Source: Deuterostichococcus epilithicus (Eukaryota; Chlorophyta; Trebouxiophyceae; Prasiolales; Stichococcaceae). From it: a stretch of DNA of 64,000 nucleotides. Where the stretch lies: the NCBI GenBank assembly GCA_033439295.1, contig JAVTLE010000014.1:4216001-4280000 (forward strand), written 5' to 3'. The translations under genes were made by a program, and so were the position numbers. Under the pieces are notes generated by a model that was not told the DNA's origin, did no database searches, and worked only from the letters and a program-made list of their open reading frames with translations. This document shows, piece after piece, positions 47,341-61,100 of this stretch; within the stretch, counting starts at the first letter, position 1, and each line of letters starts with the position of its first letter.

Positions 47341-47960
47341 TTCGTCGTCGGTTGGGCGCCTTGCGCGGCGGGACTCGCGAAGTCATGCTGGATTTTGAAG
47401 CTGGGGCGTCCGAAGTTTTGCAGAGAACGGCGCGGCAAGCCGGCCGCTTCAAAGGAAGTCAGTGCCACATAAGTTTTGCAGGATGAAGACGTCTGGCAGG
47501 ATGCAAGGAAAGTATGTCGCAACACACGCAGACTGCAGCACGACCCACCATTCTATATCTCGGAAGAGGGCCAGTTACCAAGCAGGCTCCGGTGACTGCA
47601 GCAACTTCATCGTGATTGGTCGAGGAAGATTCCCCGCTTAGGACATGCAGCAGCAGCCAAACATGACACAGGATGCTCCATCGTCGGCTGTGACTGTCAG
47701 AAACTCTTACTGCACCAGAAGAGTTCCGCTGCCATCAGTGTTAAATGGTCTACGCTCCTTATTCTCTGCAATACCTGAATGACCTGAAAGCCGTACCTAC
47801 CCGACCAACAACCCAACAGGTATCAGCCTTCAAACAACACCGCCTCCCCTGCGGCAGTGGGCCCAGGCAAACAATGTATATTGTATGTGTACCCGAGTCA
47901 CATCAGCCGCCCTCGCTTATCTGTAATGGCCCGCCCAACGGACAGCGCCGGCTCCCCCCA
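47341..47960. other. Convergent intergenic gap
   Basis: 620 bases between the stop codons of the secreted-protein and GT90 genes, so two 3' UTRs. A TGTAA at about 47921 on the plus strand is distant (580 bases) from the upstream stop. No gene or repeat is recognised. Confidence 0.4.
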
Positions 47961-50900
47961 TCATCCCCCCGGCTTCCGCAACCGGCGCCGCTTGCGAGGC
48001 TTCTCCTCCGGCGGCAGCCGCTCCGGCGGGCAGGTGCCGGCGCCAAAACCCTCTAGCCAGGGGTACTTTGCCGACACATTGGCGGCATCCGAGGCGTGCG
48101 GCACCGCGAACTGGCCCAGCAGCGCGGCGCCGGTGTAGCACACCGCGCCCTTTGTCGGTTCCACCTGCGCGCAGGGCCAGCCCCCAGGAAGGTGGAGAAA
48201 ACTACGGGGCTGCCTTGGGGAGCGAGCAGAGTGGCCTGAAGCACAGCATGCTAGAGGAAACGGAACAGCGCTCAACTCTGGTCGGCACGTCTCCGCACCC
48301 CAAGTCGCAGGTCTCTGGTGCCAGCAGACCTCCTTTCATTCCAACAAAGGCGCCAGTCCTGGTCACATGCCCAAGCAGAATCCCGCCACACGACCTTGTC
48401 TCGCTCTATGCAGCTCTCCGACCCGGCGTTCGAGCCTCTGCCTTGTGAGTCAAGTCTGTGCCTCGCAACGAAGGTTTTGGGTTCAAACACTCACCTCGAA
48501 CGTCTGCAGCGCAGCATAGACACGAAGGATATCCAGCAGGTACCGCCGCGCATCCGCCATGCGCACATGCTGCGTGAGGAAAGCGCCCGCCGCATCCGCC
48601 ACCTCCGTCGGCTGCGGCACAGCGGGCTTCGTCACCGCGTCCGTGCCCGGCGCCTCTGCCACCACTTGTGCTCGCAGGGCCCGCGCCAGAGCCCGGTCCC
48701 TGTTGCGGACGGCGGCCGCAGCGCCAGCGCCGCGAGCGGCCGCTGTGGCCGCAAGCAGCCGCGTGCCGCCATGCCCTGGGACGCCCTTCGCTGCTGCGCC
48801 ACTGCTGCTGTCGCCAGCGGCACTGCCGCTAGCAGCGGCGCTGGTGCTGCCAGCGCTGCCTGCATCGCTGCCACCGGTTGTTGTTGCGCCGCCGCTGCCC
48901 GTTGCTGCGCCGCCGCCGCCCACTGTGCCGTCAGGGTCTGCGGCAACTGCGCTGGCTGCGCCGGGCCGCCGCCTGAAAGGCCAGGCCGGGAGCAGCGACA
49001 GCGGATCTGCACTGGAAGGCCTCCTCCATCAGGAACTCAGTAAAGAGGGTCGGACCTGGCCCGCAGTTGCCGTTCGCCCGCTCTCTTCCCAACCGAGCGC
49101 AATGACTAGGAGCTTTGTGGTGATGGGTTCTGCGGCCAGAACGCTGAGCAGGGTGTGGCGCAGCAGGTTGAGAAGGCAGCGCACCAAAGAATGCGGGGCG
49201 CCCATGCACCCATTCGTGTGCCGCGTCCATGGCCCGAATCTGCAGGAGGCACACACATCAGACTTTGTTACTTGAGTGCTCGCACAGGTCCCGAAGCTAG
49301 ATGGCCCACAAGCCTGGACATTCCCCCTTGTGCAACCACACCTGTGCAGCCACAAGTGATGGAAGGGCAGGCCCATGCATGCAATGGAAGGTCGTGCTGA
49401 TCCACTCGCTCAATCGAATGCGCACGACTCACTTATCAAATTGCCGTACCTGGGCGACAGTCTCGTTACACTTGTCGGCCACGGACAGCGGCAGGTAATG
49501 CAGCCCCGGGCGCAGAGCGCGACTGAAGAACTCCGGCGAGCGCGGCTCGACGGCAAACACCGGGCTGCCGCTGGCCAGCTTCTGCTTGAAGTTGGTGGCC
49601 CAGGCTCCGGACTCTATGTACACATTGTACCTGCGCGGCTGGCAGGGTTTATCATGCAGGGCCTTGACATCTGCAGCTCTCCAGTTGGCAAGCTGGGTTA
49701 TGTTGTGAACATGCATGCGAGTGTGAAATCCCAAGTATTTCCACAGCCATGACCTGCCTGAAAGGCAGGAGTGCAGCCTGCCACAAGTCAAAAGCACCTG
49801 ATGTGGAAAAGTGATGGTCTGTCAAGCCAAGTGGTGTATCGAAAGGAATGCCCACCTGTACAGAGACAGCTGCGGCAGTGCGACGTCGGGCCACCAGAAG
49901 TTGAAGAGGTTTGCGTCTGCCGTCCGGCTGTCGTTCAGCAGCCGCTCGCGACACATCATGTACTCTTGCCTGCGGGGCAGCCATTTGAATCTAGCATGTC
50001 AATTCAGCAGCAATGCAAAACGCTTCGTTGCAGACCCTTTGCATCGATGCCTCCCAGCGGCGACACTGTCGGCTGGAATCAGTGGGATTGACGCCACGGC
50101 GCTGCACGGCTGCCCGCTGGGCATGGGCGAATCCGGCGGCACACATCGGCAGTCGCAGCCCACACCGGGCTGCGACACGCTGTGTGCACCCAGAGCGAAC
50201 TAGGACTCCTTCCTGGCTGCGCACACTCAGTGCAATCTTCACCTCTTGTCTTTTTATTCCCCACCTGAGCCAGTCGCGACCTGGTCCATGACGGCCGCGC
50301 CAGGTGACCTGCGGCTTGCGCTTCGCCCATGGCCGCCCCCGCGACAGCCGCGCCAGCAGAGGCAGCTGCGCATCCCACCCGATGACGTACTTGCCTCTGC
50401 CCTCTGTGCAACATGTACTAGTGATTAATAGCCGGTGCAGGCACACGCTAACCCTGCAGAGGTCCGGCATTGTGTGCAGTCTCCTTCACACACGGACCCC
50501 TGCCCGGCCCGCCGCAAGCGCTGCGCCCCCAGAAAATCTTGAGTGAACTGCAGGAGTCAGACCGGTCGCAGCCAGGCGCTGCCCGTAATCAGGATTCTGG
50601 AAGCATACCGCACCCCAGAGCCGGTCGAACTCGTGACCCCAGTAGGAGAAGTCGGGAAGCGGGATGTCCCCATGGTTCTCATCCGTGTCGTAGGTGAACA
50701 TTGGGAACGCTGGACCCGAGTCGCCGTCCGCCAGCGCTGCGCGCCGGCTGAACCTGCCGCCGTTGTCGCCGTTGCCGCCGCCGCCGCCACTGCCATGGGC
50801 GCCCCGGGCGCTGCCTGAGTCTGGGGCGTTGCCGCCGCTGCCTCTGCCGGTGCCAGGCCTGCCTGCGCCCGCAGCGTCGCCGCTGCCGCCGCCTCCGGCC

Positions 50901-53139
50901 TCGGCCGACATGCTGCCGACGCCCTCCAGTGCACCGCTGCCTGCTGAGGTGTCGTCAGGGGCCCTGCCATGATAACCTTCCGCAAGGCTGCTGCTGGCGT
51001 CGGCATTGCCACGAGCGCAGCCCGGCACCAGGCTGCCGAAAGCGTCCGCCCTCCGCCGGCAGGCGGCGCCGCTGAACACGCTGCCACCGATGTCATCCCC
51101 AACAGCGCCGCTGCGCCCGCCTGATGCCGCCCCAGCGCCGGGCGCCCCAGCAGCCGCCCCAGAATGCATTCGCCGCCGCCCGCCGGCCTTTTGCGGCTTG
51201 GGGAGATTTGAGCAGGGCGCATCGCCGCAGCCCATGACGATGTCCACATTGGGCACCTGGATCCAGGTTGACGGTCTCAAAGGGAGAGGAGGTCGCCAGC
51301 CCAGGTTGACCACTCCGTCTGCCCTTTTGAGCCAGGATTCAATCCCTGCGCTGCTGTAGCCAGTACTGCAGCATCCCACAGCTTGGCCATAGGTTTTGAG
51401 GCGTTGCCTCAGGCCGAAGCCCCCCACAGGCACAGCAGCTGCACGCACGCTGCAGCCACGGCTCCCCTACTGACAGACATGCATTGCTTGAGTTCAAGCA
51501 CATGTCAAATGATGCCGGGCTGCGCGTTTTGCACCTCGGAGCCAAACTCGCGGATGACATCCATGAGTGCCAGCACCGCATACGGCACCCGTCCCTTGGC
51601 CGACAGCCAGCCTGCGGGCTAGGAATGCATCATGGAAAGGCGCTCATGGAACAGCTCTTGTTTGCCTCCTGCAACTGGCTGTGTTAGTGCACAGGTTGCA
51701 GCAGAAACGCAGGAATGACGGACTTCGCTGTGAGCATGCCTCACACGGCCGCATGGTCCTACGGCAGTTTCGCAGTAGAGCCACCACCAAGTCGCTCTGC
51801 ATGCCAAGCTGTTGTGACATTCCGTTCGAGTGACCTAAGCAGGCGCACCCTCCCCCAGGGCCGCTGGGTACCAGCCCGGCTGCGGCCGCGGCGACAGGTG
51901 GTCGACCCACACTGTGCCGTTCACCGTGAACAGCCGCAGCGAGGAGCCGTGGCACCGCGCCCGCGCCTTCGCCGCCTTCTCCACCAGTTCCTTTGTGGAA
52001 GGCGAGGCCAACTCAGGGTGCAGGCAGGGTTTTGAGTTTGCATGCGCAGGTTGAGGGTTTATAGGGGACGCTGGCGCTCCGCTCCATGTGCCGCCGCCGC
52101 ACGGCTACAACCCGCCAGCATGCCCATGAGGGATTAAGCTCCAGAACCCAGTGCGCTTCCTGTGGCGAGGCCAACATCAAGGTTGGGGTCTGCGATCACC
52201 TTGGAAATCCCGGTGGCGGCCCAGTGTGCCAGATCTGCCAAGATCCAGGGGGCGTAGTACGACTGTAGGCCCAGCGCATGCGGCCCCAGCCGGCTGCCGA
52301 CGCCAGGGCCGACGCCAGAACCGGGCGCAAGCCTGCCTCCCGCGGCAAACAGTACGGCGGCGGCCGCCAGTATCTCCGCCGGTGGCAGCGGCTGCAGCAT
52401 CGATGGCAGGGTCACCCTGGGCTGGGGTTGCCGGTCGGGCACTCGGGAGTCATGTTTTTTGTTCTAGTGAGCAAGCTGCTTCTGAGGCCATCGGGGCAGC
52501 GCCATGACCGCCGTCACTGATGGGTGAGCACACAGCTGTTTCGAGAGCCAATCAGGAGGGCTTGCACCCCCCTGGACAGCCTCATATGCATCAGGAACGA
52601 CCAGAATGCACAGCAGCCAGGCCCACCTGCAGCCCGCTGAGGCCGTGCTCCCAGCGCCGCATGCGCTTGAGTGCGGCAGCCTGCTCCGCGGGCCCGCCCC
52701 GCACGCCCTCGAGCTCAGGATTTAGCTGTATGGCCGCAGCGAATGCCGCGCCGTCGGGGACCTCCGGGCTGGTGCCACCATCATCGCTGCCGCCACTGCC
52801 CCCACCAGGGCCGCCGGGAACCGCCGCGGCGACCTGCGCCAGCCAGTCAGGCAGCGCAGGAGATGGCGAGTCGGCCAGGACCTCCACTAGCGCCGCAGCC
52901 CGCTGCGGCACAAGACGGGACGCCAAGTGGATGGACGCCAGCGTGAGCGTGAGCGCGCCAACCATCAGCACCGCAATATGACGCATCCGCTGCCGCTGGC
53001 TGCCGCCGTGGCCGGTGCTGGTGGCGGTGGGCGCCGCCGCCACGTGAGCCCCCCTCAGCACGCCCCGAACGGTGCGCAGGATGCCTGTCGGCAGCAGGCG
53101 GTTGGTAGCGGCGGCCTTTGGCGACTGGGGACGGTGCAT
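47961..53139 (-). CDS. Type II membrane glycosyltransferase, GT90 (CAP10/POGLUT-like) family
   Basis: Probable Golgi or ER sugar transferase; GT90 enzymes add glucose or xylose to proteins or build glycans. Eleven exons (complement 52627-53139, 52200-52463, 51849-51990, 51535-51611, 50614-51256, 50265-50394, 49856-49969, 49450-49630, 49185-49239, 48495-49006, 47961-48164) join in phase to 944 residues. A basic N-terminus precedes a signal anchor at about 54-74 (IAVLMVGALTLTLASIHLAS). Family blocks in order are VPYAVLALMDVIREFG, VPNVDIVMGCGDAP, DIPLPDFSYWGHEFDRLWG, KPQVTWRGRHGPGRD, ANLFNFWWPDVALPQLSLY, NVYIESGAWATNFKQKLASG and FFSRALRPGLHYLPLSVADK, then FLTQHVRMADARRYLLDILR. Large Gly/Ala/Ser-rich inserts inflate it well beyond the usual 400-600 residues. 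A Lys/Arg-rich C-terminus (KPRKRRRLRK) ends it. Donor and acceptor are unknown. Confidence 0.85.
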
Positions 53140-54708
53140 CGGCGGGCGTCAGGCGGCGCGCCGCCGGCCGCAGAGGCAGCCGCTCGCCGACCGCCGCTGC
53201 ATTCACGCGTTTCCAGTGCGCCCGAGCGCCCGGTAGTGTTTGTTGAACCTTCGTCGCCGCACCACCAGAGCTGCACCTGCACAGCGGTTGTTTCGAGGCG
53301 AATGTGATGGCCAGAGGACAAGCACGAGCATGGTGGCAGCAGAATGGAATGTAACGGAAATTTATATCTAGCACCACTTAATCGAGATGATGAAGCTATA
53401 CCAAGCGTACGACCAATAGCAAGTCTTCTTCCAGGCCCTGCGCGTCCAGCGGTGGGCAGGCAGCCTCGATGGCAGTCTGTTCGACCTGAATTGAGACTGC
53501 TGTGACAATCGCCCCTTGAGCGTGCGCGACGTGCTTCAGATGTTGGGTCCGGCTATCGGACAGTTTCGATCGAAACTCTGCCTAGGACTTTCAAGGGCAT
53601 CAAATATCAACAGATCTGGACCGCTAGTGGTGTTGCCAGCTTCACGCAGAAAACAGGCGATGGTGCGAGGACATCAGGAGTCAGGCCGCAGAGGAGTCTA
53701 GGGTTAGTCTGGTGACCTCTGGAAAAGGAGCGACATTTGGCAGTCCAAATTGCAGCGCCAAAAAGGGCTCGGTCACGTGCGACAAATTAGCTAAAGCTGC
53801 TTCTAGCAATCTGCGAAATGACATCTTTCGCTGCACCCTCTAAAACAGTTGCAGAATATTGCAATAAGACAGCTGCGCGAAGGAGGGGTCAAGCAGTGAC
53901 GCTACTTCGGAAATCGTGCCAGGCCGACTTCCGGAACTCGGCAGCTGGTCTCGGGGCGGCTCACAGGCAAGCAAAGAGCGAACACGGCACGCAACTAGCC
54001 CTATCGAAGGTCTGAGAGACAATCCCCAGAAACCTGCAGTCGATATTGCACACCTTGCGACGATGGTGTCATCACATTAGCACTAGCCAGGGCATTGCCC
54101 GGAATAGTTTGGCTCACAGTCCTTTCGATAGATCAGAACACCAGGAGACCGCCCTGTGTATCCGCGCTCACAAAGCGCGCTGTGGGCACGGTCGCCGTCG
54201 GGTTTGCTGCCTTGTACTGCAGCCCTCTTCAAATACGGCATATCTGCTGCATGCAGTCTCTGCATCAGTGACTGAAGCATGCAGGCCTCCGAGCGGCCGC
54301 TCTTGGTTACAGCTGTGCTGGTAGAGCTTCGTGGTTCCGCCAGCTGTGCTGGTTTCGCGCTGGCATACGAGGGTCGAGCCGGACTGTCTCCAGGCTTACT
54401 GTTGCGAACGGAAGTATCCGTCGTGCAGAGTCGTATGTGGACTTTTGCCAGGCTCGTGGATAGCCGCCGTGATTCAAAGTTGGTCTATAGCCACAGGTGC
54501 TGGTCCGGAAACAAATAATCTCCTGGGTGAGCAGGCCACTTTTGGATCCCAAGGCTCATCTCACCCTTGACTTCACGACTGTGCATTGGCTTGCAAAGCT
54601 TCACGTCTCGCTGACGTAGTTGTTGCTGTTGTAGCCGCGCTTGACCGGTGGCGGTGCGACAGCCGGCAGGCGCCGGCAGCACTGTTCCCGCCTTGCACTG
54701 CAGTCAGG
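53140..54708. other. Divergent intergenic region between GT90 and cyclase genes
   Basis: About 1.6 kb. It should contain the GT90 promoter and leader immediately next to 53139. From about 53340 to 54560 composition is less GC-rich, and only short open frames without family motifs are seen. Nothing else is recognised. Confidence 0.4.
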
Positions 54709-54743
54709 CAGCAGCAGCAGCAGCGGCAGCAGCAGCAGCAGCT

Positions 54744-54790
<47 letters not shown>
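54709..54790 (+). repeat. CAG microsatellite upstream of the cyclase gene
   Basis: A run of CAG triplets with single CGG and CTG interruptions and one long pure tract of about 16 units. It lies about 320 bases upstream of the cyclase start codon, outside any supported coding exon, so it is probably in the promoter or leader rather than encoding a homopolymer. Confidence 0.85.
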
Positions 54791-54791
<1 letters not shown>

Positions 54792-55104
54792 GCTGCGACA
54801 GAGCTTGCGAGCAACAGCGGCACGGCACACAGGCTGCTGCGGTCGCGGCGGCGCAGAGCAGGAGGAAAGCATAGTCGAAGCCCCGGCGGCTGCGTCGTCA
54901 GCTGCACATCGGCTCTGCCAAGGTCGCACACTTGGCTGAGCGGTGGCCACGCCGCAGCGGCGCACAGGTGGTGACGCCTCGGCAGTGGGCGCCATCCATG
55001 CCGCGTTGGGCTGGAGGTGAACACAGCGTCACGGAAGGGCAGTCGCCTCAAGCATGCAGCGCAGCCAGGCCCCAGGGTTATTGAACGTTTGAGAAACGCT
55101 GGCC
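54791..55104 (+). promoter_or_regulatory. 5' flank of the receptor cyclase gene
   Basis: 314 bases from the CAG tract to the start codon at 55105. Presumed promoter and 5' leader. No defined element is recognised. Confidence 0.35.
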
Positions 55105-58100
55105 ATGCCTGCAGCAGATCCTAGCGGCAGTTGGCACGGACACAGACCTCATGCAGCAAAGCGGCAGACAGCTGCATCGGCGGCGCCCAGCAGCCGCCGT
55201 CACCTGCAGTCAGGAGGCAGGCGCGCGACAGCGCCGGCGACGCTGCTACTGGCTGCGGCGCTCCTTGCCGCCATGCTTCCCGCCGCACGCGCGGTGACCT
55301 CGTCCGGCGACAAGGCGGCGCTGCTGGCCTTTGCAGATGCCATCACGCAGGTGAGTCAGGGTCGAGAACAGGGCCGCACGCAAGCCCTAGAGGTGCGCGG
55401 CAGGCGCAGCCTGCTGTTGCAGGGTCTGGTCTGGCAATGGTGACACCGCACGGCACACTCAAACCTCATTGGCAGCCATCTCGTGCTGCTGCACTTTTTA
55501 GCGTTGGCAAGCGAGGCTGCACAAAGTCTCACATTACCACTGTCACAAACCCCTCCTAGGATGTCACGCGCGCACGGGAGCTTCCAGTGCTTGTGGCGCA
55601 CCTGTCGCCACATCTATCAATGGTCGTATTTCCATGAGTACTCCTAACATCGCCTGTCAAGTGCCGAACTTCCTAGCACGTACCTGCCGCCATGCAGGAC
55701 GAGGGCCTGCTGGCGACATGGAACACATCGACCGACCCCTGCGACGACGGCTGGCGCGGCGTCGTCTGCAACTGCACGGCGACGCCCAGGGCGTTCAACG
55801 ACTGCACCCAGGCGCCCGCCGGCCAGCCATTGCGCGTCCTGCAGGTGGGGGAAGAACTGTCCAGGACTGCACGGGTTCACGGCTGCACCCTCAGGCCACC
55901 AGGTGCCACCAGGACAGCTCGAGCCCCGCCCTGGTGAGGGAGGGTCCATGCGTGTCCAGTGCAGGCTCCACACCGAATGTCAGCAGAGGTGGGTCAGAAG
56001 GGGTGCCGGAGAGCGGCCCTTGGCCGCCAGCGCATGCCCCTGCTGGTGCCTTGTCACTCGCAATTCATGTGTTCCTTCAACTCATGTCATGCCTTCTCCT
56101 CGGCAGCTCGACTTCCGGCTGCCGGACGTCAGCACGGCGGCGCAGCTGGAGGGTCGCATCCCGACGCAGATGCGCACGCTGACGGCGCTGCGGCGCCTGG
56201 CGCTGCCGCGGCACAACCTGCTGGTTCGTTGCTTGAGCTGGCTGACGCGCCCTGTATGCGCCCGACTGCCTGCCTTTGCTGCTGGACAACCGCTGGTTGC
56301 GGGCGTTTGATGCACACCGCCACCCGTGGCCCACCTGCATCAGAGCCTGTCTCCTGCATTTGCAAACTTGGCAGCCAGGCCCAGGAACTGGCTGCGTGCT
56401 GTCGCCGACAGGTTTCTGAGTGTCTGTTTCGGGCTCGCGGCTTGGCAGCGTCCTGGCTGCATCCAGGGGGCTCTGTGCGTTGCAGCTCAACTGCTACTAC
56501 CTTATCACGCAGTAACACTTAGCCCCCCACACTGCATGCTGCTGTGTCCCCGTGGGCACTGCACAACGTGCAGCTGCAATGGGCAGACTGGATGGCAGCA
56601 ACCAGGCAGCTCAAACTTGCTGCGCCTCTCCGGCCGCAGGGCACGCTGCCGGCGCAGCTGTCCGCGCTGGCGGCCCTGGAGCAGGTGGAGCTGCAGGACA
56701 ACCGGCTGACCGGGCGGCTGCCGACGTGGGCGGGCGCGCTGCCACAGGGCGAGGTGGTGCGGCTGGACGACAACAACTTCGTGGGGCCCATCCCCTCGGC
56801 CTGGTGCCCCACCAATGGCACGGCGCCAAGCTACAGCATGGTCCTCACCGGCAACACGGGTGCGGAAAAAAACACTTCAGGGGTCAAGGTACTGAAGGGC
56901 CCTCCTTTGCACGCTGGCACGTTCTGGCACCTGGTCCTGGGCGCCGTGCCGTGCTTCGTGGTGCTGCACAACAGTGCGGGTGCGGCACTTTCAGAGCCTG
57001 GCACGATCCCAGCTCCTTAAGATGCTGCCTCAGAGCTCTTGTGTGCCGAGTTTGGAAAGTAATGAAAATCACGAAGCAATAAGGTGTTTTCCGGCTTGCA
57101 GTGGCCAGGTGCTCTGTCTGTCCAGCCGTCCGGTTGCTTGATGGCCTTTGGGCAAGTTGCATGCCGCAGGTCATACTGGACTGAGACGCTCGCGCATCCC
57201 ATCCACCCTGCAGTCCACACCCATCATGCAGCCTGTTGCTGGTCCTCCAGTGAATGACACTCAGCTGGTGCCACCAAGAGCCCACCTCACGCGCAATCTG
57301 TGTGGAGATCGAGGTCAGCAACCTCGGCCAGAGCAGCAGTTGACAGTGGTGCATGCGGATTGGGAGCCACATGCAGCCCTCGTGTTTCCATCCTCGACAC
57401 GCCAACCACCGCTGCACCCGCAGGGCTGTGCGACACGGTGCCGCGGTGCATGGAGCCGCGCCTGTCGTCGGTGGCGGGCACCGGCCTCATCTCCCTGGAC
57501 AACAGCTTCGGCTCCACCGGGCTGCTGTGCGCCTTCAACACCTCGGTGTGCAGTGAGGCCGACGGCTGTGGGTGAGGCGCCTTCCTGATGCGGCTTCTTG
57601 TGTCTCTTAGGGTTGAGGGTGTGCCTCCAGTGTGGTTCCGACGACGCATGCATGCAGTGCTGCTGCACAGCAGGAGTCGCCCAGGGGCCGCTCGCGCGGT
57701 GAATGTGGCTGCGTCCCAGGCTCACCTCGTTTTCAACAGCCAGCAAGGCCCGGGAAGCTGCGCTGCAGAATGCTCTGCAGATCACGCCTGTGCCTGAGGC
57801 GACGTGCTGAGCTGTGGCGCGGCTGCACCTGGCTACTTCGCCTGGCTTGGACAGCTGGCTATCCCCAGCCCTATCGCCAAGCATCGCTTGGGGCTGGGCG
57901 GCGGTGTGCTGCCTCGAGTCGCATCCCAAGGCGGACCTGATGCCCCCGCTCGACCCTCTCGTGTGCCTTGCCACGCAGGATCATCATCAACGAGTGGAAC
58001 ACCAACCTGACCAACATCTTCTTCGCCTTCACGCCATTTGGCGTCGGCGACGCTGACGCGCGCACCGACGTCGGCGTCAACTACTTTTGGGGCCTCGGCA

Positions 58101-61100
58101 CCGTGAAAGGCGATGACAACGTGCTGACGCTGAACGTGCGGCCCTGTGACGCATCCTCTTCACAGCCGCTGGGGCTTGCATGCACCGGATTGCATGAGCT
58201 AAGGCCCTGCTGAGTGGCGTGCGGGCGTGGAGAGCTCGACTCGGCGGCGGTGGCAGCGGTTGTGCCCCCTGATTCTGCTCGTCTTGCGAGCCTGGTCCGC
58301 ATCTCGGAAGCTCTGGCCTCGCCTTCGGTCCCACTGCACCACTTGCAAGGGAGACCAACTGCGCCAGGCAATGGTCTCGCGAGACGCTCTGAATAGGTCA
58401 TGTGGCTCTTCGCCCGCAGCCGGTGGACAAATCGCAGAACTTCACGGGCAACATCACGCTGGACGGCCGGAACTCCACCAGGCTGCTGTATGCGGTGTCG
58501 CAAGACCTGCAAGGCGTCGCCTTCCTCAATGGCCAGGCAAGACAAACACACCGCAAAGAATTTAGTCCCCTTTGGAATCCGCCAAGCGGTTGTATGCGGT
58601 GACGCAAGATTTGCAAGGCATCGCCTCGGCAGCCAGACAAGCCAATACCACCCGAGGACTACATGTCGCTTAAATAGTGCAGCGCAACTGGGGACAACGC
58701 CATCAGGTACAGGGTCTGGTAGAAACGTCGGGTAGAGGCTGCTGGCTGCTGGCAAGAGGGCACATACCTACAGGCAGCAGCCTGCGACTGTGCGCCGCCA
58801 TGGTTGCCGAGCTACCAGCAACGGCGCCTGCGTGCGCACCGCCGCCGCACCAAGCTGATGCTGCGGCGCCTGTTATGTCTTCGTCTTGCTGCTCCTCCAG
58901 GATTGCTGATTTGTGATGATGCTTCCACCTGTTCCTTTGAACCCTGCGCATCACCCCCCTGGCTGCAGGAGTACTGGCCTGTGGTGACGGCGTCCAGCCA
59001 AATCGACCCGGCAATCATCACCAATGTCACCGGGCCCTTCACCAAGGCGCGCCAAAACTGCTGCCTGAACCTCTGGACTGGCCTTCTCTAGCTTGCCCTC
59101 CAACGGTGCCCTCCTGCTCGACGCCGGTGTGTCTGACACACTGTGCTGGCATGATTGCCATCAAACGGAGGCCATGCACACACACGCGTTTCTGAGGGAA
59201 GGCGGGAGGGGTGGCACAGCGGTCAACACCTTGCTTCGTGTCCTGCCTGCAGCGGAATCTTGAGGTCTTCCAATACCGCATAACATGAGTCTCGGATACC
59301 AAGACTGAGTGTTGAAAGACCTGGCGCTGTGCTACAGACCGACACAAATCCGCCATTCCTGCCGCGCACCGGTGCCATCGACAACACGGCGGACTACACC
59401 GTCGCGCAGACGCAGTCGGAAACCGACACATTCGGGTGCGCGCACAGCCTGATGCTACAGCAGGATCCAGGTCGGAAACACCAACCACATGAGTGTGAAC
59501 CTAGACACGAGTCTGCACTTGGCTTCGGGTCTTTGCAGCGGCAACTGAGTTGCGGACAGTCCGCCGCAGCCTTAAGCCTCAACTAGGATCCCACTGTTGC
59601 TATAAATGCACTTTTACTCCACGATCGCCGCAGCGCCAGATCGCCCAAAGTAACATCCAGATCGCTGCGCATGCACTGCAGCACATCAAACAAACCGATC
59701 GGCGTTGAACTGCCTACAAACCCCTGTGAACTGTCCTGGGCTGCAGGGTGTCCTGGGACGACTGGGAGGACCCAGAAAGCGGCGTTGCCAGCTATGCTTA
59801 CCAGATCCTGCAGGTCACAGACCCATCTGGCCGTGGCATCGCCACCACTTTCAGCAACGCCAGCGCCATGGTGCTTTGCCGGCCACCCCCTTGCTTTGTG
59901 GAAATTTGCAGCATTTCGCAGATTCTTCCTCGTGCTGCTGCGGCTTTGCGGGCACTGGCTTGCAGGGCTTGTGAGTAAGGTGGGTCGCACCGGCCCGCTC
60001 TCAAGGGCCGAGCCTCTTGGGGCTGCTGCCGCACCATCGGCATGCACGGGGGTTGCCACCGCAGCCGCCACTCTGCTCAGGGATGGGGCCGAGCGAAACT
60101 GCCCCTGAGGCTTGTGCATGCCCACTGCGGGGGTTCCCCCACAGCTGCCTCGGTCTGTGTGCAGCAGCACATCTCATCCTTCCCAAACCCAAGGTCTGAC
60201 CTGCAAACACACCGCTCAGGTCAATGTGGGCATGAACACATCTGCGACGGCGACCGGCCTGGACCTGCAGCCTGGCGAGCGGTACATCAATCGCGTGACC
60301 GCGTACAACAACGCCGGCCTGTCTGCCTTTGCAGACTCGCCAGCGCTGGTGCATTCTTCCATCGGTCTTCTGTCCCCGTCATTTCCCTTCCATTGATCTC
60401 CAGTGTCTGCCGCGCGCATTTCGTCACTTGCTGCAGGGTTTGCAGTGCTCCCACAGCAACAACACAACACTGCGCACTGCCACGTCGCCGCGGTGCAGCT
60501 CGCCCTGCTTTGCATTGGTCTTCGGCATGGTCGCAGTGGCCTCCTTGCTCAGGCATCGCTGCCATTCTCCTGCAGCTCATCACAAACGACAGCAGTGGGG
60601 TGACCACCTCGAGTGCCGCCATCATTGCGGCGGCGTGCATCGGCGTGTGCTCCATTGTCGTGGCGCTCATCACCGTCTACATCGTCCGCATGCGGTAAGA
60701 GTAGCAGAATGTCAAAGGGCATGCATTCGGGGACGCGGCACCGCCTCCTGATGCATGCTTTGGCGGTCATATGCAAACGGTCAATGCCGGAGGCGCGCCG
60801 GCGCGCAGATGACCTGGGCATGTGCCTCACAGTACGCGTCCCTGTCGAAGCTGCGCCGTGCACTTGAGCCACGACGGCTGCAACCCATCCAGCCATACGA
60901 CCCCTGGGCTATAGGGCCAGGGTAACTTACAACACCCACAAAGCAGCTCCTGCATGCAGGCTGCCCCGACATCTGGCACGCGCACCTTGCCAGATGTGTG
61001 CTCCTTGTGTAACCCAGACTCAATAAGCTTCACCTACAATACCTGTGCCTCAGGTACAATGCGCGGCGGGCTTCGCGGCGGGAGCAGCGCCGCCAGATGA

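Noticed and set aside
54648-54974. Poly-alanine/poly-glutamine protein across the CAG tract
   Set aside because: All three frames of a CAG run stay open. No flanking conserved sequence supports translation.
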